64,000 nucleotides of DNA from Prunella strophiata (taxonomy: Eukaryota > Chordata > Aves > Passeriformes > Prunellidae). A program made the translations under genes and the position numbers. This document shows positions 49,201-62,796 of the stretch, one piece after another. The stretch covers positions 84,331,309 through 84,395,308 of the forward strand of contig JAZBQD010000015.1 in the NCBI GenBank assembly GCA_036583965.1. The letters are read 5' to 3'. A model generated the notes under the pieces. The model was given only the letters and a program-made list of their open reading frames with translations. It did no database searches and was not told the origin of the DNA. Numbering within the stretch: position 1 is the first letter of the stretch; each line of letters starts with the position of its first letter.

Positions 49201-52200
49201 ATGATACATTTAAACTGCTTTTCCAGACATTTAGATAAATGTAGACAGAAATAAATAGACATAAATGCATAAATGTCTGTTTATTATAAGTGAGCATAAG
49301 TAATTAGTGTATTCTTGACACCAGGTATTTATTGCTAGAAGAAAGGTAAAGAGATGTCTTTATTTGTCAGTGTTGCTCTCTGCCTTGATTTGAAGACTTT
49401 GTGTACAGTCTGCAGAGTGTAAGCATATTTTACTTTCTTTCTTCTCTGTGGTTTCTCTGCCCAAATGTAACTTGTCACCAGTTGAGTTGAACTAAGTCCA
49501 ATACCATTTTTCTGTAATGATTCTGAAAGAGGAATACGTGACTCTGCGGTGGGAGAGGGAAGCAGCAGAGTGTTGGTGTAGGACTTCAGTGTTTCTGGAA
49601 CTCTGTGTGATACCATCTTAGGGGCATATTTAGTGCTTGCTTGCTGCTGTTTGCAGTATTTGGAAATTGGATTACTCATCTAAAAATGATAGTTTTTCTT
49701 ACTGCTCACATTATGTTCTGTTCAAATTTTGCTTTGAATTAGAATAATAATGCAGGTTATAATGCCGTTCAACTATTTAAGGCACAGACATAATGTTAGG
49801 ATGAAAACTCTGATACAAGTTCATCTGTAGGTTTTTCTCCTGTACAAATTTGTGAGGAGTATATATCACTTAGAAAAAAGAGTGTTTCTGAACTATCAGA
49901 AACTGATAGCAGGCTTCCTCATTACAAATACTGAAATATAATCAGGTAAGCCCTTGAAGATGTATGTACTAGAGTCTCCCTTAAAAATAATGAGCCTTAA
50001 ACAAACAAGAGTGCCCCTCCAGTACTTGTGGTGCATGTTCTTATTTCTTTTTCCATAAATTTATAATCATCAAAACTGTTTATGTGAAAGTTAAGCTTCT
50101 CATACAGTTGTCTGATTCTCAGAGGAATGATATTTAAAAAAGCAGCAAACACCACAAGAATCACGATAAAGTTATGGGAGTTTTTTGTGCATTACGGTTA
50201 TGTGTAAGTTTTGAATTGAAGTTTTTAGAAAAATAAATGTATGGGCAGATGGTGATATTTACTTAAGGGAAGCTGAATTCATTATCTGACTAGGACTGGG
50301 TATTTCAAGCAGCTGTTTGAAAATGAGAACTCACTTTCCATGAAGGAGAACGTATGTTTCATGAAAATGGGGTCTCTTTTCAAAATGTAAGACTATTCCT
50401 TGCTTAGCCTCTATCAGAGTGGTTTCTGATGTGTGTGTGAATTCATTTATTGAAGAACATTCTCAGTAATGATCAAGAGCTAATTTGGTGAAATAACTTT
50501 TTAAACTCTTAACTGCCCCCCTGTCAAAGGCAGTCATTCTTAAAAGTTTCAAAACATATATAAAATGTATAGCTGTTATTTATTCATAAAGATATTCTAC
50601 CAGAAAAAGGATGAAACCAAATATTTGGTAATCTTACGCTTCCCCACCAGGTTTAATTTCTGTCTACCCAACTTGCCTTTATTTTGATTTGTTGACATAC
50701 AATTACTTGAGGAAATAGACCTATGGAAAACTTCTAGATATAAGTCAAAAGAAAGAAAGCAAAATGTGACCATACTTATTACCTTTTACAGATTTGTTTT
50801 TTCTGGGACTCTCTATTCTACTATGTCTGTTCATTTGCATACATATTTTGAACCATAAGAGTATGAAAAATAGTCTCACCTTGTTTATTTTGTTACTTAC
50901 ACTCATTTTCCTTACGTTCCTGTGGAAAGCTAGCCAGATACTATAATCCTAAAGACTCAAAGGTACCTCTTGAAGACGGTGGTGCATTTATTATTGCTTA
51001 TGTCCTCTCTTCCCCCAGTCTTTAAGATGACTTTCACAGAAAATACTTCCACTCAGAAAACCCGTGGCCCTGTAATTCTTGGTTCATAGAGAAATGCAAG
51101 TCAGTTTGTTTGTAGCAGATGCCTTTCCCCAGTCACTTAACTTCTAATACCTCTGTTTTCCCATTCCATAATAAGCAAATTTTAATGCTTAATTATTTTA
51201 CTGGAACCTTTGCTAATTTTAATGCTTAATTATTTTACTGGAACCTTTGCTAATATTTCTGAAGCCCAGCTATAGATTTTCAAGTAATTGTTCATCTCAG
51301 AATGGGCTTATGCATATGCAGTGACTGAAAGGTTCATCACTCTCAAAACTCTTTGGTTTTGGAACTATCTTTGAACTCTACAGAGAATGCAATTGTGTAC
51401 ACATGAAGCACAAAGCCTGGCTGTGAACAGGGAGGATGTGTAAAGATGACCTTGGATGGGAAATGAGTTCTTCAGTTCAGACAACTTGAAGAATCTTATC
51501 ACATTGCCTTTGTGATATCTGACAAGCCTGCCTCCCCTGTACAGCAGTGGAAGCTGTGCAAATAGCCATCCTGGGGAACATATGGAAAAAGGGGTTTTGT
51601 GATCACTGCAAAATCCTAACATTGGTTCTGACTTTGTGGAGTCTTTATGGTGAATCTTGTGCAATACTCATATGTGAATTTAATAAGCTGTTTATATATA
51701 AATATATGACTTGTCTGGCCATCTGTTTTTTCACAGTGGTTCAGTAGTTTGAAAGGTTAAACTGGTTTTGCCTGGCATTAAATAAGAATTAGTGATGATT
51801 GCACAGTGCGTGCCACATGCATCAGGTAGATGTGGAACACGTCCTGCAGCTTCTGCTAATGGAGGAGATGATACAGCAATAAGTTAATTGCTTATTATAA
51901 GCAAGTTCTGACTGCTGAAGGGCACTGTTGTTTCTCTTAAGTAATATTAAGTTATTGCCACATGTTTTAATTGGAGGAAAAATATTGTTTCAAAGAAGGC
52001 TTGATCTTTATTCATCTTTAAAGAGCATCATCTGGAGTGGGGTTCAGGCTAGGTCTAGAGTCATTAATACTGGTGCAGTCATGCAGAAGCCTGATAACTG
52101 AATAAAATATCCTAGCTCAAATTTGACCACAGGGGTATTTTCTGTCCTCTGAAGTCAAAAGAGTGGTTTATAATGGGAGCTTTGTCGTGCTAATCAAGCA

Positions 52201-52285
52201 GACATTTGGATTTATCTATCGCTAAGATAATAGCAATTCCTGCAGTTCCTAACTCAAATATTTTTAATTTCTTTTCTTTCTCTAG
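49201..52285. other. Last part of intron 1, without a recognised gene
   Basis: AT-rich sequence with the exact 37-bp duplication at 51178-51251. It ends with the pyrimidine tract and AG acceptor of FARS2 exon 2. Confidence 0.6.
51178..51251. repeat. Exact 37-bp tandem duplication
   Basis: Two identical 37-bp copies beginning aattttaatgcttaattatt, at 51178-51214 and 51215-51251. Complete identity in non-coding DNA suggests a very recent event, or an assembly artefact. Confidence 0.92.
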
Positions 52286-52302
52286 ATCATAAAAAGTTTA
52301 GA

Positions 52303-52920
52303 ATGGCAATGCTCTGGAAATTCATGAGAGTAGCTAAATATTCTAAAACAGCTTTATCATCAAAAGTAAGGGTAAGAGGAATTCCCACCCATTCAAGGCA
52401 TTCTTCATCCAAGTCTGCACCTTCAGATTTTGCTGCCAGTGCACCCTGCTCAAATACTGTGGAACTGCTTGGTAAGTCTTATCCTCAAGATGACTACAGC
52501 AATGTCACAGAGAAGATTCTTTCCAAGGTGGGGAAAAACTTGCACAACAGAAAACATCACCCTTTGTGGCTAATCAAGGAGCAGGTGAAGGAGCACTTCT
52601 ACAAACATTACCTGGGACGCCGTGGGACTCCGCTCTTTTCTGTGTACGACGGTCTTTCTCCGGTGGTTACAGTCCAGCAGAATTTTGATAGTTTACTTAT
52701 TCCACAAAACCATGCCAGCAGAAGGAAAGAGGATAACTATTACTTGAATCGTGACCACATGCTAAGAGCACATACATCAGCTCATCAGTGGGACTTGATA
52801 CACTCTGGCCTAGACGCCTTTCTGGCAGTGGGAGATGTGTACCGCCGGGACACGATCGATAACACCCACTACCCTGTCTTCCATCAGATGGAGGGAGTGC
52901 GCCTCTTCTCCTGCCATGAG
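52303..52920 (+). CDS. FARS2: FARS2 coding exon 2: mitochondrial phenylalanyl-tRNA synthetase, residues 1-206
   Basis: Mitochondrial PheRS is a monomeric class II synthetase that charges mt-tRNA(Phe) with phenylalanine in the matrix. The exon runs from the acceptor at 52284-52285 (exon base 52286, 17-base UTR) to the donor GTATGA at 52921, ending in phase 0. The ATG at 52303 has A at -3 and G at +4. An in-frame ATG at 52309 is a weaker alternative. Residues 1 to about 40 are basic, Ser-rich and free of acidic residues, as expected for a mitochondrial transit peptide. The conserved body starts at [12 protein letters not shown] (53-64). [14 protein letters not shown] (86-99) falls in the motif 1 region. 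NYYLNR (145-150) and HTSAHQ (157-162) belong to the substrate pocket. GDVYRRD (177-183) with FHQMEG (193-198) form motif 2. There are no stops or frame breaks. Family identity is very clear, although the first 50 residues are poorly conserved across vertebrates. Confidence 0.96.
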
Positions 52921-55900
52921 GTATGAGTTCTCTAGCTGGGGTGAAAGACATTTTGGCTAAGTTGCTTGGTCTTGTGTTTGCAGCAAGCAAACTTCATCTA
53001 CATAAACAAGGTTCGTGCACTTAAGCATGGTACAGCAACAGTGTTATGCTGCATATTGATAAAGATCAAGTGATTTATCATATAGAAATATTTTTAATTT
53101 GTGGAAAATGTAAATGGGAAGTGTTGAATATGAAAACAACAATAAAATTCCCTAGGAAAATGTGAAAAAATGGAAAGGCAATATTATTGAAAGCTAGCAT
53201 AGTGAAACATAATCTGAAATGAAACAACTTGTTCAGTTAATGATCTGTACAACTCAATTCTGTTTCTGTCACGACTCTCTTCTGCTGAGATCACTTTACC
53301 AAAAATTCTATCAAATTAATTCTTGAAGGACTCCTTGGATGTGAATTGTTACAGCTACTTCCAAAATACAGTTTTCACTGTTGTTTTTTCTTTTAATAGT
53401 GCCAACCTTCTATAAATGAATGCCATTTTCTAGGAAATTGTTCCATTCCTCAACTCATCCTAAAGCTGCACTGAAGGATTCATCTGTTGCAGCCAATAGT
53501 TATGTGTGTGTGGTGCATACACAGCAAATCATTGGAGTCCAGAGGCATCAGCTGAAGACCTCTAGGTTGATGTCCAAGACTCTTAAGTTTGTTTTGTTGG
53601 CACAGCTTGCATGTTCTGCAAATGCCTGGGTGTCATTAAGTACTCTGCTGCATCATTGATCAGTGGTAAATATAAGCCAGTTTGTTTTCCAAATAGTAAT
53701 TGATTTGTATAATTTGTGTATGCTTGTAGCAATACTGCCAAATTCACAGTTCTATAACTAAAACTAGCTTATTCTAATAATACTGAGATGTAGACCATTC
53801 TTAATGTGCTTGCCAGCGGGTGACAGGAGCTTGGCAGAGAAGCCTGATGCCTTTGGATGCCTGAGGGAAAACTAAGGTAATCACAGAGCACTGCTTTTCT
53901 CTGTGATGGAAGGGGCTCGTGCTGCCTGCACTGCACTTTCCCACCCTGTGTGGCTGCTGCTTGTTCCACTGCGAGCTCATACCTGCCTCTGCAGGTGTCC
54001 TGAGAGCTGTGTGCTGCTGAGCCCAGCCTGCAGCTGCTGCTTGGGGAACCACGAAATGGAAACACTGCAGACTTAGCCTCGTTTGTTTGCTGTTCTTTTC
54101 CCATAGGCCTATTTATGAATACAGTCAGGGTGTATGGTATGCAATACTATATTAAGAAAATACCATTTCTTAACTGTTTCTGTTCATCACAACTTTTTTT
54201 TTACTTGCGCAGAAGTTCAGTCATTCAGATGGAAATATTTCACTTGTCACAAAATTATATCGACATTATTGCAGGAAGAAATTTCTTAGCCTTGGATGTG
54301 ATTGATCTAATCACTGAACTACTTGTTTATGGATATACCCCTTAAGAAATTTTGGTCCTAATGATAAACTGTTTCTTTCTACTCTACAAATTTAATAATA
54401 AGAATAATAGGATTTGAATAACTGGGAACAGAGTTACAAAAATGTTTTTGCTGACATGTTCTATCTAGAAATATACAGTGTTTAACAATCTAATTCATTG
54501 CACTGGAGATTGTGTTTATTTTCTCTCCTTTCTTTTTCCCCAAGAAAATTATTGAGATGTTATTGGGGAGCTTTCTATACAGATGAAGAAAGAATAGTGT
54601 TGTGGTGTATGATGTGTAAAGTGTTGTTTATTGGGCAACATAAAAATTATAAACCTGAGCATGATCTGATGCGTCCTTTTTTGCTTCAGTTTGTGTTTCA
54701 ATATATACCCCTTTTTGCAGTCATAATCACAAGAGCCTTGTGGAAAAAGAAGAATGTGTAATTCTTAAATTTCACTGGGGACTGTTTCTGTGTTTTGTAT
54801 TCTGGTTGCCTGTTCAGAATAATCCACATGTAAATAATTCCAGAAGGAACTGTCTGAGCAGAACAAAGACTAAATAGAGGTAATACTACATGAGAGAAAT
54901 ACTCTGATATTCATTTATTTATGCTCAAGTTTAAGCTGTAACCCACTGAGCAGAAACGTGTGACTGTCAGGGCCTGTTACTCTTGTCTCAGACTTTTCAT
55001 TCCTAACCAGGCTTCAGTCTCTGGTGAGAGGAAAGTTGCACAAGTACCAAGGATCAGAATCTTTGGAAACAAGGGAAAAAATGTTAGCTCTTAGCTACAA
55101 GCCCTGGGTACATTTCATGTTATGGCCGATGTACTAATTTTACATGCTGTTGTCAGTTTGCTGCTCTAATTTGTTCTTCTGCTTTTTACATTTATCATTC
55201 ACTGTCTTCTCAGTGTAAGTGACCACAGACCTAAGAAGATGTCAGAAGAAAAATAAAAGCCTAGAGTGATTTTTATAAGAACTTGAATTTATAGGAATTT
55301 GATATTTGATCTCAGTTTAGGAGGTGTGGGGGAAAAGTCAATTCATCTTCAGCTGAAATTTTAGGCAGGATACAAAAGATATAGATATATAAAGGTGAGT
55401 CTCCTTTACAAATACCTAATTCTATAGTCATGACTAGGTTAAAACTCCTGTCCTGTGATGGAAGCCTTCAGCATAATTCTTTATATCAAACTTAAAGTCA
55501 GTATGTTGAAGTAAGATCTGGAAAAACAAACTAAGTTTGCCAATTTTACAGTATTTTTTCTGATATATTTGTGAGCTGTTTGCTTTTTTGGCTATATGTT
55601 TTTTCATGATGTTTGGTTGATTACTTTTTAGAGACAGAAGTAATCTATAATTCAAAGATGGGCAGGTAACTGATGCATTTCTGCAGCTTAGTATGAGCGT
55701 AAATATTAAAGTACTAAAGAAATTCCCATCTCCCAAACTAAATCATTGCTAAAAGTTAGAATAATTCATGCTTAAATTTCTCATAAAAGATGTCCTTGGA
55801 CTACTATCAAAGAACATCTGAAAATACATTTAGACATGTTTTCAATATATTTAAAAGTATTCTAGGTGGTTATTATCTGAATGTAGTAGAAGGAACAGTT

Positions 55901-58900
55901 AGAAACTGACTAATATAAATAGTTAAAACCAAAAATAGCTTCCCAAATCTACTTCAGAATTCTGAACATAAAATTATCCGTTCTTCTTAAACAGTACCCC
56001 CAAATCATATCCTTTTGTATTCACTTCCTCCAACATTCCTGTTTTTCTTCTAATTGGTGTTTGAATTTTTTTTTTTTCTTCTATGGTGTATATGGCTTTT
56101 TTTCTTTTGGTTAGTACTTTGGATTGGCAATTTTGATACTGCTGTAGTCAGATTGGAACTGGCCATTTTTTCTGGGTGGATTATAAGAGAAATTTTCTGT
56201 GCTATGCCAATGCCTTTGGTGCAGTTCCATAATTTATGGAAAAGAGAAAAAAATCTCAACTGCATTGCACTTTGTGCATGTCAGCCAGGAGAGGGAGCCA
56301 ATATAAACCCAATGGCAGTCAATGAACAGATTTCAGTTGATAACAAAGAATGTTTACACATTTGAAGGAGACTTTGTACGGTGTTTTATAGTCTGTACTG
56401 AATTATACATAAATCTTAAGGGCAACAGATGCTAACACATAGGAATTGCTCCTCTAATTTAGTAACCTTGTTCCAGTGGAAGCCAATAGAAGGTTGTTTA
56501 GGTGAAAAAATGGTCTCATCAGGCTTGTTTGTGCTGGAAGTAGTAGGGATGCATCTTTATTCTCTATTGAAAAGCTTATGGTAGAAATGGAAACTTTTTT
56601 GTTAGGATGCAATGGAAAAAGGGTAAATATTCTAGTTTGAAATAAAGGATTGCTCCTCCAAAGCACTATATATGATTTTTAAAAAAGTCAGTATTGTAGC
56701 TTCTAGTGTTGATAGTCTGAAATGTAAAGACTCTTGTTCTAGGTTATAGAAGATTAGTTGATTTTTCTTTTTCATCTAAATACATACTTCTTTCCTCATC
56801 TTCCCATACTTAGTACCTTGGCAATATTCCTGGTGTATTGTTAAAAAGAAAAAAGATGTTGCTTTTATACTTTTCCTTGTGTGATGGGATGATTGACCAC
56901 TCATCTGCAGTTTTGGGGTTTTTTTTAATCAAGTGCCATGCTGGGTTTCCCCTTGGAAAACTCATGTCTTTAGGTTTGACTTCTCCAAAATCCTGTATGT
57001 TACTGCAGCTTTGGACACTGTGCTTTTTCTCTGATGTTATATCAAAGATCTTCCTGTCTTCAGTCCCTTTTTTTTAATCCTCATATGTAAAGGAATTTAA
57101 ATCAATTTATAGTGTTCCAGGGATCAACCTGTTTTATGGAGTGATTTAGAGCTTCTACAGTTTGTCTGAGAGTGAGTGGGAGTCATAATAGCAGTGTTTA
57201 GCAGGGCACCAAGGAACAAATATTTTAAAAGACTTAAATGACCAAGGGAAGGAGCCTTTCTTAGCCTTCTGCAACTTATGGATAGGGTTGTGAGCAAAGC
57301 ATGGGTCCCAAGGAGCCTGAGAGCTGTCTGTCCTTCTCACAGGGAGCAGCAAGGCTGGTGCAGGAGCAGAGGCACTTGAACTAGATCCACCTTGGTAAAA
57401 AAAGAGCAGCAGCATTACTTTGCTAGAATATTCTGAGGTGAATTTATTCTTGAAGCTGCAGTTGAACTGAGTGGTCATAATGAAGAGCCTGGCTAGTTTA
57501 GGTGGAACTGATTTTGCTTTCTCTGGTATTAATCCAAATTGTGATCATTGTATTATTCAATATTTTCCAAGTTGTGGCGTATAAATCATGCCATAATAAA
57601 TAGATCTTCAATGATCCAAGGATCCAAATTGTATTTTTTGTTATTTTGACAGTGAATGGTATCAGAAGGTCTGTTAGATTTTCACAGTGATTCATGGTCT
57701 AGAAAGTTTGAAAACTAATGGCTCATCTTTTACTGCAAAGACTTCATATTTTTTTTAGACTTTGTCTTACTTTTTGTTGTCCAGCTAAAACAAACCAACA
57801 AAGCTTTTCAGAATAAAGCCATTAAATCTATTCAATGCAATATTTAAATTGTGCAGGAAAAGAAAAAAGAGGAAAGTGTCTGCAAGTGTATTTGGAAAGT
57901 CTAAGGTACTTAAAAGTCAGGGAATTTCTACAGCTACAGAAAGAGAACTGTGATAGATGTTTCATTAGATCAGGTATCTGTGTAGCAGTGTTACTCTTTC
58001 TGTCTGGTTTGAAAACATCTTTGTTTTCCCTTTTCTTACAAAAACACTTTGATAAGGTTAAAAATCCCCCCAAAAACCACACTCTACCCCCAAAAAACAA
58101 CAGAGGTTACCTTTCTTTGCTGTAATTGGAGAACTGGAATGGAAGGATGTCGAAATTAGGGTGACCACCTTCAAGCTTGTGGGTTGAAGTAATTTTTGCC
58201 ATTTGCTGCCCCCAAAAATCTTTATTGATATATAAAGATTTGAAGAGTTCTGTCATGTGGATCATGGGCTGTGTATCTCTTTGGTACTTGAAGCTGACTG
58301 CATCAGGGTGTATAGTTACACCCTGGAGGCTGACTGAGACTGAAATTAGGTTTTCTCTTTGAGCCATCTATTGGTGCCATCATCTTCATCGTTTCTGATC
58401 CACTGGCTGAGTCTTGAGTTCTACAGCACATAGTAAAATGTTGTGGAAGGGGTTTGCTATTTGTAAGTGGATTCAGAGTGCAACTGTTGTTTCATTTTTA
58501 GAGCTATTTATTAGGGCCAGTGAGACAAAATGTATTTGTGGCAAAGTTGGGTGTAGTCACGTGCAGATCCTCATATAGAGATAATTTTAAATGCTGGTTT
58601 GCCTGAGAGTATAAGTACATGAGCATGATTTATTCATTATCTTAATCACCGGTGTATGCATGAGTGGCAGGAGGAATACACAACTGCATTCTGGAAAGAC
58701 AGGATATAGTTACAGGTCTCTCTGATCTGAAACCTACTATGAATGCCATCCTGCAAGAGGCACTTAATTTTGTATACTAAGCGTATGGATAATGAAGGGA
58801 TGTGAGACTAAAAAGTCTGTCAAATGATTGAGGAAATGTTGAGGTCTTTGTTTAAATCACAAATGTGACTTCTGCCCTTCATGCCAGACTTCTGCCTGAG

Positions 58901-61900
58901 AAATGCCTGAATGTGCTTTTGAAGGACCGTAGCTCTATTTGTACTTGTATTTAACACCCAGTTAAAACTCTGTGTCATCTTACCATTACATGTTACCAAA
59001 TTTTAATTTATTTTTATTATGAGTTAAACTGTGATTAAACTTCATGCCATGTGGTTAGGTCACTTCTGCCTAACCATTCCTTTCTGCCTTCTCCTTTGCA
59101 ATGCAGCATCTGTCAGATATGCTGAAAAATTCTGGGAAGTGTTAATTTTTTTGACTTTTTCATGGTGATCTAATATTCAATGTTTTGCACACCTTCATTC
59201 AAAAAAAAGATGTTCTTGTCCTTACACTAGACAGACACGTAGGTACTTGATTTATGGCTACAGGAAATTTCTTTCCTGCTTGTAGTAGTGACTGATTGTA
59301 TTCAATACAATAAGATAGTGCATGCTGCTTTAGTCTGCACTGAAGGAATGAATGTATGTGAAAATGTCGTCTTGGATGTGTCAGTGTTTTATGCAAGGTG
59401 TTAGGTATTTTTTTTCTCCATTTGCTCAGATATGTGCTTGAGAAAAATTGACATCAGAAAGGAGTGACTGTAGGTGATTCTTCATTTTATTCAAGCTTTG
59501 ACTTTCCTGGCTTTATGTATACAGAAATGTTGAAGTGTTTCTAATCCAAGACATGTACTTAGCACAGTTCAGTTGTTGTAGTAGTGAAATTGGTGTATCG
59601 GTTTAAAGCTGCTCGTATTGACATAGCAACGTCAGTGAATGGGAAGTCAGGAATAAATATTAATACCACTGTAAGTCTTTTATTTTCTTGGTATAATCCC
59701 ATCTGCAGCTGATGGAGCCTCTATGGAGAATACCAAAACGCCTCTTGGTGCCTGACTGTAAGGGGGGGCTGTTGTGTTGCCTGTTTCAGGGACTCCCCTG
59801 TGGCTGTGCTTTCAGAGCCTGTCTGAACTGGACTAAAGTCACACCTGTGCCCAAAGTGACCCATGTGCCAGCTCGTCTCTTGGAGCTGCTAGTATGCTGA
59901 TATTTGATTACTAAGCTGAACTTCACCATTTTCACATCCCTCAGTTTCTTCCCTTCCCCTGAGTTACTGCTCATCTGGACCCACCTCCCAGCCTGGCTCA
60001 GTACACTGCTGCACAGACCCTTGTCCTGGCTTGGAGAAGGATCCTGTGACTTGGAGGCACTTGGAGATGGTGCCTATGACTGGTTTGGCAGGATTAGGGC
60101 TCAGGCAGGTGACAGGGCTGCATTATGACTCTAATGTATTTAATGGTTCTTGCATGTATATTGTTTCCACATCTGCTATAAACCACTGAAACAGAATTTT
60201 GCTTTAGACTGTAATTTTGATATCAACATTTCAGAAATAATACAACACTAAGGACAAGTATTTCTATGTACTTGTTGATATGTATGCTGTGTTTTGAAGG
60301 CTAGTGTCCAGACTGTCTGTTCTTTGCAGTGGTCTGAGGAGCCAGTCTTAAGCTGAAGGGAGGAGTGAAGGGGAAAAGGAGGAAGAGAGTTTCATGTCCT
60401 AAAATATTGCTGATAGGTAAAATAACAAATGTAACCTTCTAATGTGTAAATACAGTGTATTCTGGTCCAAAGAGGGAACATCTCTGTTGCTTGAAGGGTG
60501 TTTCTGGCTGAGTGAGTGAGTCAGTCACTAGAAAAAACAGCTACCTGTGTAGGGTTGTTCAGAGCAGGAGCCTAATTTAGCCACTCTGTGTTCCTCTGTG
60601 AGGGAGCCTGTGTCTCTCTGCTGGCCACCCGGTGAGCCTAAGACAATTATCCTCCCTAGGCTAATGCTGGCCTCTCTGAATTCCCCTGGCTTTCCAAACC
60701 ACATGCTGGGTGACCAATCTGCCTGGCTGACAGCAAATTAGTTGTAGGGTGGGTATTATCTTCTTGTTCCAGTCAAGGTAGGATTAATGTCAGTAAGAAG
60801 AAGGGGGTTTAATCTTTCAGATGAGCACTTGAATAAAGAATCTGTTATTTAAAAGTGTGATACTTTGTTTGTCAAGCTGCTACTTTTTGGTTAGTAAAGG
60901 CATTTTTGTTAGGACTGGTGGAGAATAATTTTATTTGGTGGTTTATACTTTCTCTTTTTAATTGAGTATTTTCTGCAGCACGCTAAGGAGATTAACCGAA
61001 GAAGTATTTTCTCAGTCTGCCAGCAATCTCCTTGTGGCTAGCAATAAAAATTTAAATGCTACTGGATTTTTTTTTTAATTTCTTCAATCCACTGTGATGC
61101 TAGTTTGCCTGCTGTCTAAACTCAGACTCTTTATTCATTGTATCTGTAGGAAATGTGCTAGAAACTAGTCCTAATTAATTGTATCTAGCATTGAGGACTA
61201 CCAGAGATTCACTTGAACCTTTTGTTTAGAGCATTTAGTGCTCTGAAGGCATCAAGCTGCACTTAAAACAACTTCTGTGGGCATCCATGAGTTGTTAAGG
61301 TTACACACTTTTTGTGGCATCTCCTGAGTAAGAGCTATTTATCTTGGGAGGCTTAATGGAAATAAAATCTCATGTGCATGTTTTTTCCCTCTATTTGTGC
61401 TTGATTGGCTAGGGGAAGGTAGAGGAGGTGTAGGAAAGAGCAGCTAGGAACACTTTCACAACTGGCTCTCCCTACTCTCAAGACTTCACCCCAGATATGG
61501 GGATTTTGTACAGCTGTAAGGATTTCCAACAAAAGTACTCTTTAGATTGTAAAACCGCCTGCTTCTCTCTCCCAAGACACATAATTTCCAACAATGTTGT
61601 TTAAGGAATGTGTTTTTTTGGTCTCTCTGAAATGATATAGATTTGCTGGTATGTATCTGGCCACTATCACCTGGCCAGAAACACTATGGGAATATGCAGA
61701 AAACAGAAATTTTCAACTTGCAGCAGATGTGGTGGGGAGCAGTGTCTGAATGAAGAGCAAGTCTGCCACATCCCAAAACAGCTTTGTAACTTATCTGGAA
61801 ACCCCTACCTGAGATCATGAATCCTTAAATGCCCCAATGACAAAATTCTTGTTCACAAAAAGGATGCTGTGTGTGGGAATATACAGGAAAATGGTAGTCC

Positions 61901-61974
61901 CTTAAATGAATATAAACTTTTACCCCGGATGAATCAACTGTGAACAGCTTAAGTCTTATTAAACTGCCAGGGTT
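52921..61974 (+). other. FARS2: FARS2 intron 2, first 9 kb
   Basis: Intron 2 runs from the donor at 52921 to the acceptor at 62635-62636, 9,716 bp in all. This part is AT-rich, and I recognised no CR1 copy or other gene in it. Somewhat GC-richer patches at 53800-54060, 59700-60120 and 60480-60720 carry open frames on both strands with no familiar product. Confidence 0.65.
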
Positions 61975-62200
61975 TGTTTTGGATTTGTGGGGTTTATTTG
62001 TGTGGTTGGGGTTTTTTTTTTTTGGTTTTGTTTTGGTTTTTCTTTTGTTTTGTTTTGGGGTTTGATTTTTTTTTTTTTGTTGTTGTTGGTTTGGGTGTTT
62101 TTTTTGTTTGTTTGTTTTTTTTTTGGGGGGGGTTGGTTGGTTTGGTTTTTTTTTTGGTTCTGTATTTTGTTTTTGTTTCTTTTTTTTTGTTTTGATATTT
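61975..62200. repeat. G/T-only low-complexity tract
   Basis: About 225 bp in which the plus strand is almost entirely T and G, in runs such as TTTTGG and GTTTGTTTG, with very few A or C. It includes an 8-base G run (62125-62132) followed by GGTTGGTTGGTTTGG (62131-62145). Open frames of Phe, Gly, Val and Leu across it are compositional. Confidence 0.92.
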
Positions 62201-62636
62201 CTTTTACATCATTCAAGTACTGAAAGAGTTGAAGTTCTAATAAATGTCATTGTGTTCATTATGTTTTGGAGTTTTTGGGGTGTAACTTAAATACACTGTA
62301 CAGAGTACTTTGTGCTGCATGATAATTTTCAAAGTAACTGAATCATAAAAGGAGAGATGCTTATTTTGTAAATTATTATTTTTCTATAGCTAATCATACT
62401 CTTTGATACAGTACAGAAATAAACCAGATTAAATTATTTGAGCATTTTTGTTCTTACAGAGATTCATCTCTGCATTTAGCGAACAGAATTTGTATAAAGT
62501 CAGTCATTATGTTTGTTTTTCACAGTGCAGTCTTAGCAGGTAAGATTCCCACTTAAATCAATAAAACTTCCTTCTCTGTTTTTGTTCAGGAGGTCACTGA
62601 TGCAAAACATGTTTGTTTTTTGTGGTTTGGTTCTAG
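62201..62636 (+). other. FARS2: End of FARS2 intron 2
   Basis: AT-rich sequence with no separate feature seen. It ends in the T/G-rich tract and TAG acceptor (62634-62636) of exon 3. Confidence 0.7.
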
Positions 62637-62796
62637 CTGTTCTCCAGCATTAAAGATGGTGAAGGTTTACAGCTGTTTGAGCAAGGCCATCGCACTGCAC
62701 ACAAGCAGGAGTGTCACACCATGGAGGCAGTGAGGCTGGTGGAGTTCAACCTGAAGCAAGTGCTCACGAAGCTCATGACTCACATCTTTGGTGATG
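62637..62796 (+). CDS. FARS2: FARS2 coding exon 3, residues 207-259 plus one base
   Basis: The exon is 160 bases, entered in phase 0 after ttctag and left after the first base of a codon at the donor GTGAGT (62797-62802). It encodes [16 protein letters not shown], then [15 protein letters not shown] and [22 protein letters not shown]. This directly continues the FARS2 protein after ..LFSCHE, as in the mammalian enzyme, where the next residue is Glu (the split codon G-AG). It is part of the class II catalytic domain between motif 2 and the region leading to motif 3. It was not apparent as a single open frame from an ATG because it is short and flanked by introns. No frame damage is seen. Confidence 0.95.

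Larger units (their letters stand above)
966..52285 (+). other. FARS2: FARS2 intron 1, about 51 kb
   Basis: Bounded by the GTGAGT donor at 966 and by the acceptor at 52284-52285, which follows a clear polypyrimidine stretch (52270-52283). A very long first intron fits the known structure of FARS2 in other vertebrates. It is AT-rich and carries CR1 fragments and simple repeats, listed separately. I saw no additional convincing coding exon inside it. The donor side depends on the exon 1 assignment. Confidence 0.65.

Noticed and set aside
61959..62290. Phe/Gly/Val-rich plus frames and Lys/Asn/Gln-rich minus frame
   Set aside because: Pure consequence of the G/T low-complexity tract.
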